Shown here in pieces: positions 63,167 to 64,000 of a DNA stretch of 64,000 nt (its first letter is position 1; the number at the start of each line of letters is the position of its first letter). The translations under genes and the position numbers were made by a program. Location of the stretch: NCBI RefSeq assembly GCF_003464595.1, contig NZ_QRZF01000013.1, positions 87,407 to 151,406 on the forward strand, read 5' to 3'. This DNA is from Bacteroides intestinalis (GTDB taxonomy: Bacteria > Bacteroidota > Bacteroidia > Bacteroidales > Bacteroidaceae). The notes under the pieces were generated by a model that was given only the letters and a program-made list of their open reading frames with translations, was not told the DNA's origin and did no database searches.

Positions 63167-63184
63167 GTGCGTATATATACGCAC
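63167..63184. repeat. Perfect 18-bp palindrome
   Basis: GTGCGTATATATACGCAC reads the same on both strands and is an unbroken alternation of purine and pyrimidine. It lies between the capsule promoter region and the gene at 63405. Confidence 0.75.
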
Positions 63185-63236
63185 AGGCGCGTATTTCCCT
63201 ACTTTTTCTTTAGACCTTGTTACACACACTTTATAT

Positions 63237-63265
63237 TAATAGGTAGGTGGGGCTACCACCTATTA
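63237..63265. repeat. Short hairpin TAATAGGT/ACCTATTA
   Basis: TAATAGGT (63237-63244) and ACCTATTA (63258-63265) are perfect inverted 8-mers; AGGTGG (63245-63250) and CCACCT (63256-63261) give an alternative inner stem. No T run follows. Confidence 0.5.
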
Positions 63266-63404
63266 CATCATTTTGTGTATCACACACAGAACAGAAAAGT
63301 TTCATTTTTATATACCAACATGATAGTTTTCACGATAATAACAGTTAATTTTGCTTTCGAATGCAAATTTAAAATAAATTACTAACATCTAAAATTGTAG
63401 TTTT

Positions 63405-63784
63405 ATGACTAAAAAAACACAATCTTGAGCATTGAGCTCATAAGTAAAGATGCCTGTGGCATCGAGATCGAAAGAAAAGGAAACAGGATCGACATCCTGT
63501 TGGTTGAAAATGAACCGGTTGACCAGCAGGTCGTAGTCAGGGCGGAAGAAAGAATAGAGTTCCTCACTCCCTGGATAAACATGCTTATCCATCATAAAAA
63601 AGAGGCGGGACTCAAAGGGACAAAGCATTTGGCAAGGAAGCTGTATCGCATGGCAAGGTTCGAGAAAGGGAAGCATGAGGAAGGATTTCTGACGATGGAA
63701 AGCATTAATACCGAAATCATTAGCTTAAGGAAAAAAATCAGGGAAGAGAAACTGGGAATGGAAAAGAAGAAGAAAAAGAAGTAG
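63405..63784 (+). CDS. Hypothetical protein, possible frameshift in a leading A tract
   Basis: From TTG at 63425 the frame encodes 119 residues (MSIELISKDACGIEIERKG, later HHKKEAGLKGTKHLARKLYRMARFEKGKHEEGF, ending in six Lys). An ATG at 63405 lies out of frame; one extra A in the 7-A tract at 63411-63417 would join it (MTKKNTILSIELIS). I recognise no domain, though it is likely a Bacteroidales mobile-element or capsule-flanking protein. A terminator follows at 63799. Confidence 0.55.
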
Positions 63785-63798
63785 GAATTCAATATTGT

Positions 63799-63835
63799 GC
63801 AAAAACGCCTTTTCGGTTGAAAAAGGCGTTTTTGC
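63799..63835 (+). terminator. Rho-independent terminator
   Basis: GCAAAAACGCC pairs with GGCGTTTTTGC with a T run in the right arm; ends the 63405 gene. Confidence 0.85.
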
Positions 63836-63899
63836 CATTCCGGATATTATACCCTACTTCGCGCCGCCAACAAGGCAGACTAAAACAACTAACAAAGAA

Positions 63900-64000
63900 A
63901 TGGAAAATATTCCGGTTACCGCATACAGCGGATTCAGCAACGTTCGGGGAGAGATAACCCTGAGAAAAGTAATTGAAAACATCACAAAGGGAGTACACGC
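63900..64000 (+). CDS. 5' end of a gene cut by the window
   Basis: ATG at 63900; 33 codons are visible (MENIPVTAYSGFSNVRGEIT then LRKVIENITKG). The opening recalls the BT4734-like/VirE N-terminal family that often lies next to capsule loci in Bacteroides, but 33 residues are too few to be sure. It continues past the window end. Confidence 0.5.
   Translation, partial: MENIPVTAYSGFSNVRGEITLRKVIENITKGVH

Overview
The window looks like chromosomal DNA of a gut Bacteroides (order Bacteroidales). The evidence is the recurring TAnnTTTG -7 promoter box, the UpxY/UpxZ pair heading a capsule locus, the Bacteroides HU-like and RRM proteins, an RteC-type protein, IntDOT-like tyrosine recombinases, and an [FeFe]-hydrogenase set suited to an anaerobe. 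I saw no rRNA, tRNA or CRISPR array. The species cannot be told from the sequence alone.

Layout. (1) 1-2142: 3' part of a DUF5682 gene and a VWA-domain gene. (2) 2139-4789: two AraC-type regulators and an exported DUF1349 protein. (3) 4987-9330: a tyrosine recombinase beside a 260-bp segment bounded by perfect 20-bp inverted repeats, a 22-bp tandem array, an HU-like gene, and an AAA-ATPase/PD-(D/E)XK gene bracketed by mirror-image hairpins. (4) 9346-14678: two operons (MFS pump, flavodoxin-fold reductase, iron alcohol dehydrogenase; DUF3737 protein, MalY-type enzyme), each behind the same operator. (5) 14916-25020: housekeeping and accessory genes (aldo/keto reductase, FucP-type transporter, RRM protein, nitronate monooxygenase, ferritin-VIT protein, DUF1848, iron alcohol dehydrogenase). 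(6) about 25100-37036: an 11.9-kb integrated element with tyrosine integrase, two small HTH proteins, an RteC homologue and a redox cargo under a third AraC regulator. (7) 37075-46967: a monomeric [FeFe] hydrogenase with hydE, hydG and hydF, convergent with an hndA-hndD-hndC type NAD(P)-linked [FeFe] hydrogenase. (8) 47191-49251: a DUF6686-like gene, eno and a small exported protein. (9) 49465-62669: a capsular polysaccharide operon on the minus strand. (10) 63405-64000: the start of another plus-strand region.

The main unexplained signal is a shared operator. Six sites in two places 20 kb apart carry two direct half-sites of the form CYGTAAT exactly 21 bp apart. In the four sites lying in front of oxidoreductase or transporter operons, the first base of the -7 box is exactly 35 bp downstream of the second GTAAT. 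Three sites are on the chromosome near two AraC genes and three are on the mobile element next to a third AraC gene. This describes an AraC-controlled redox regulon, comparable in gene content to the YqhC-YqhD aldehyde response of E. coli, with one copy carried on an integrative element. Several proteins of the element's set have signal peptides or a lipobox, which is unusual for alcohol dehydrogenases and flavodoxins.

The integrated element appears to use TTATCTTTGC as its junction core. The same ten bases are the -7 box of the hydrogenase gene to its right, so insertion would rebuild that promoter. The two hydrogenases probably share the HydEGF maturases and link fermentation (NADH, ferredoxin) to hydrogen.
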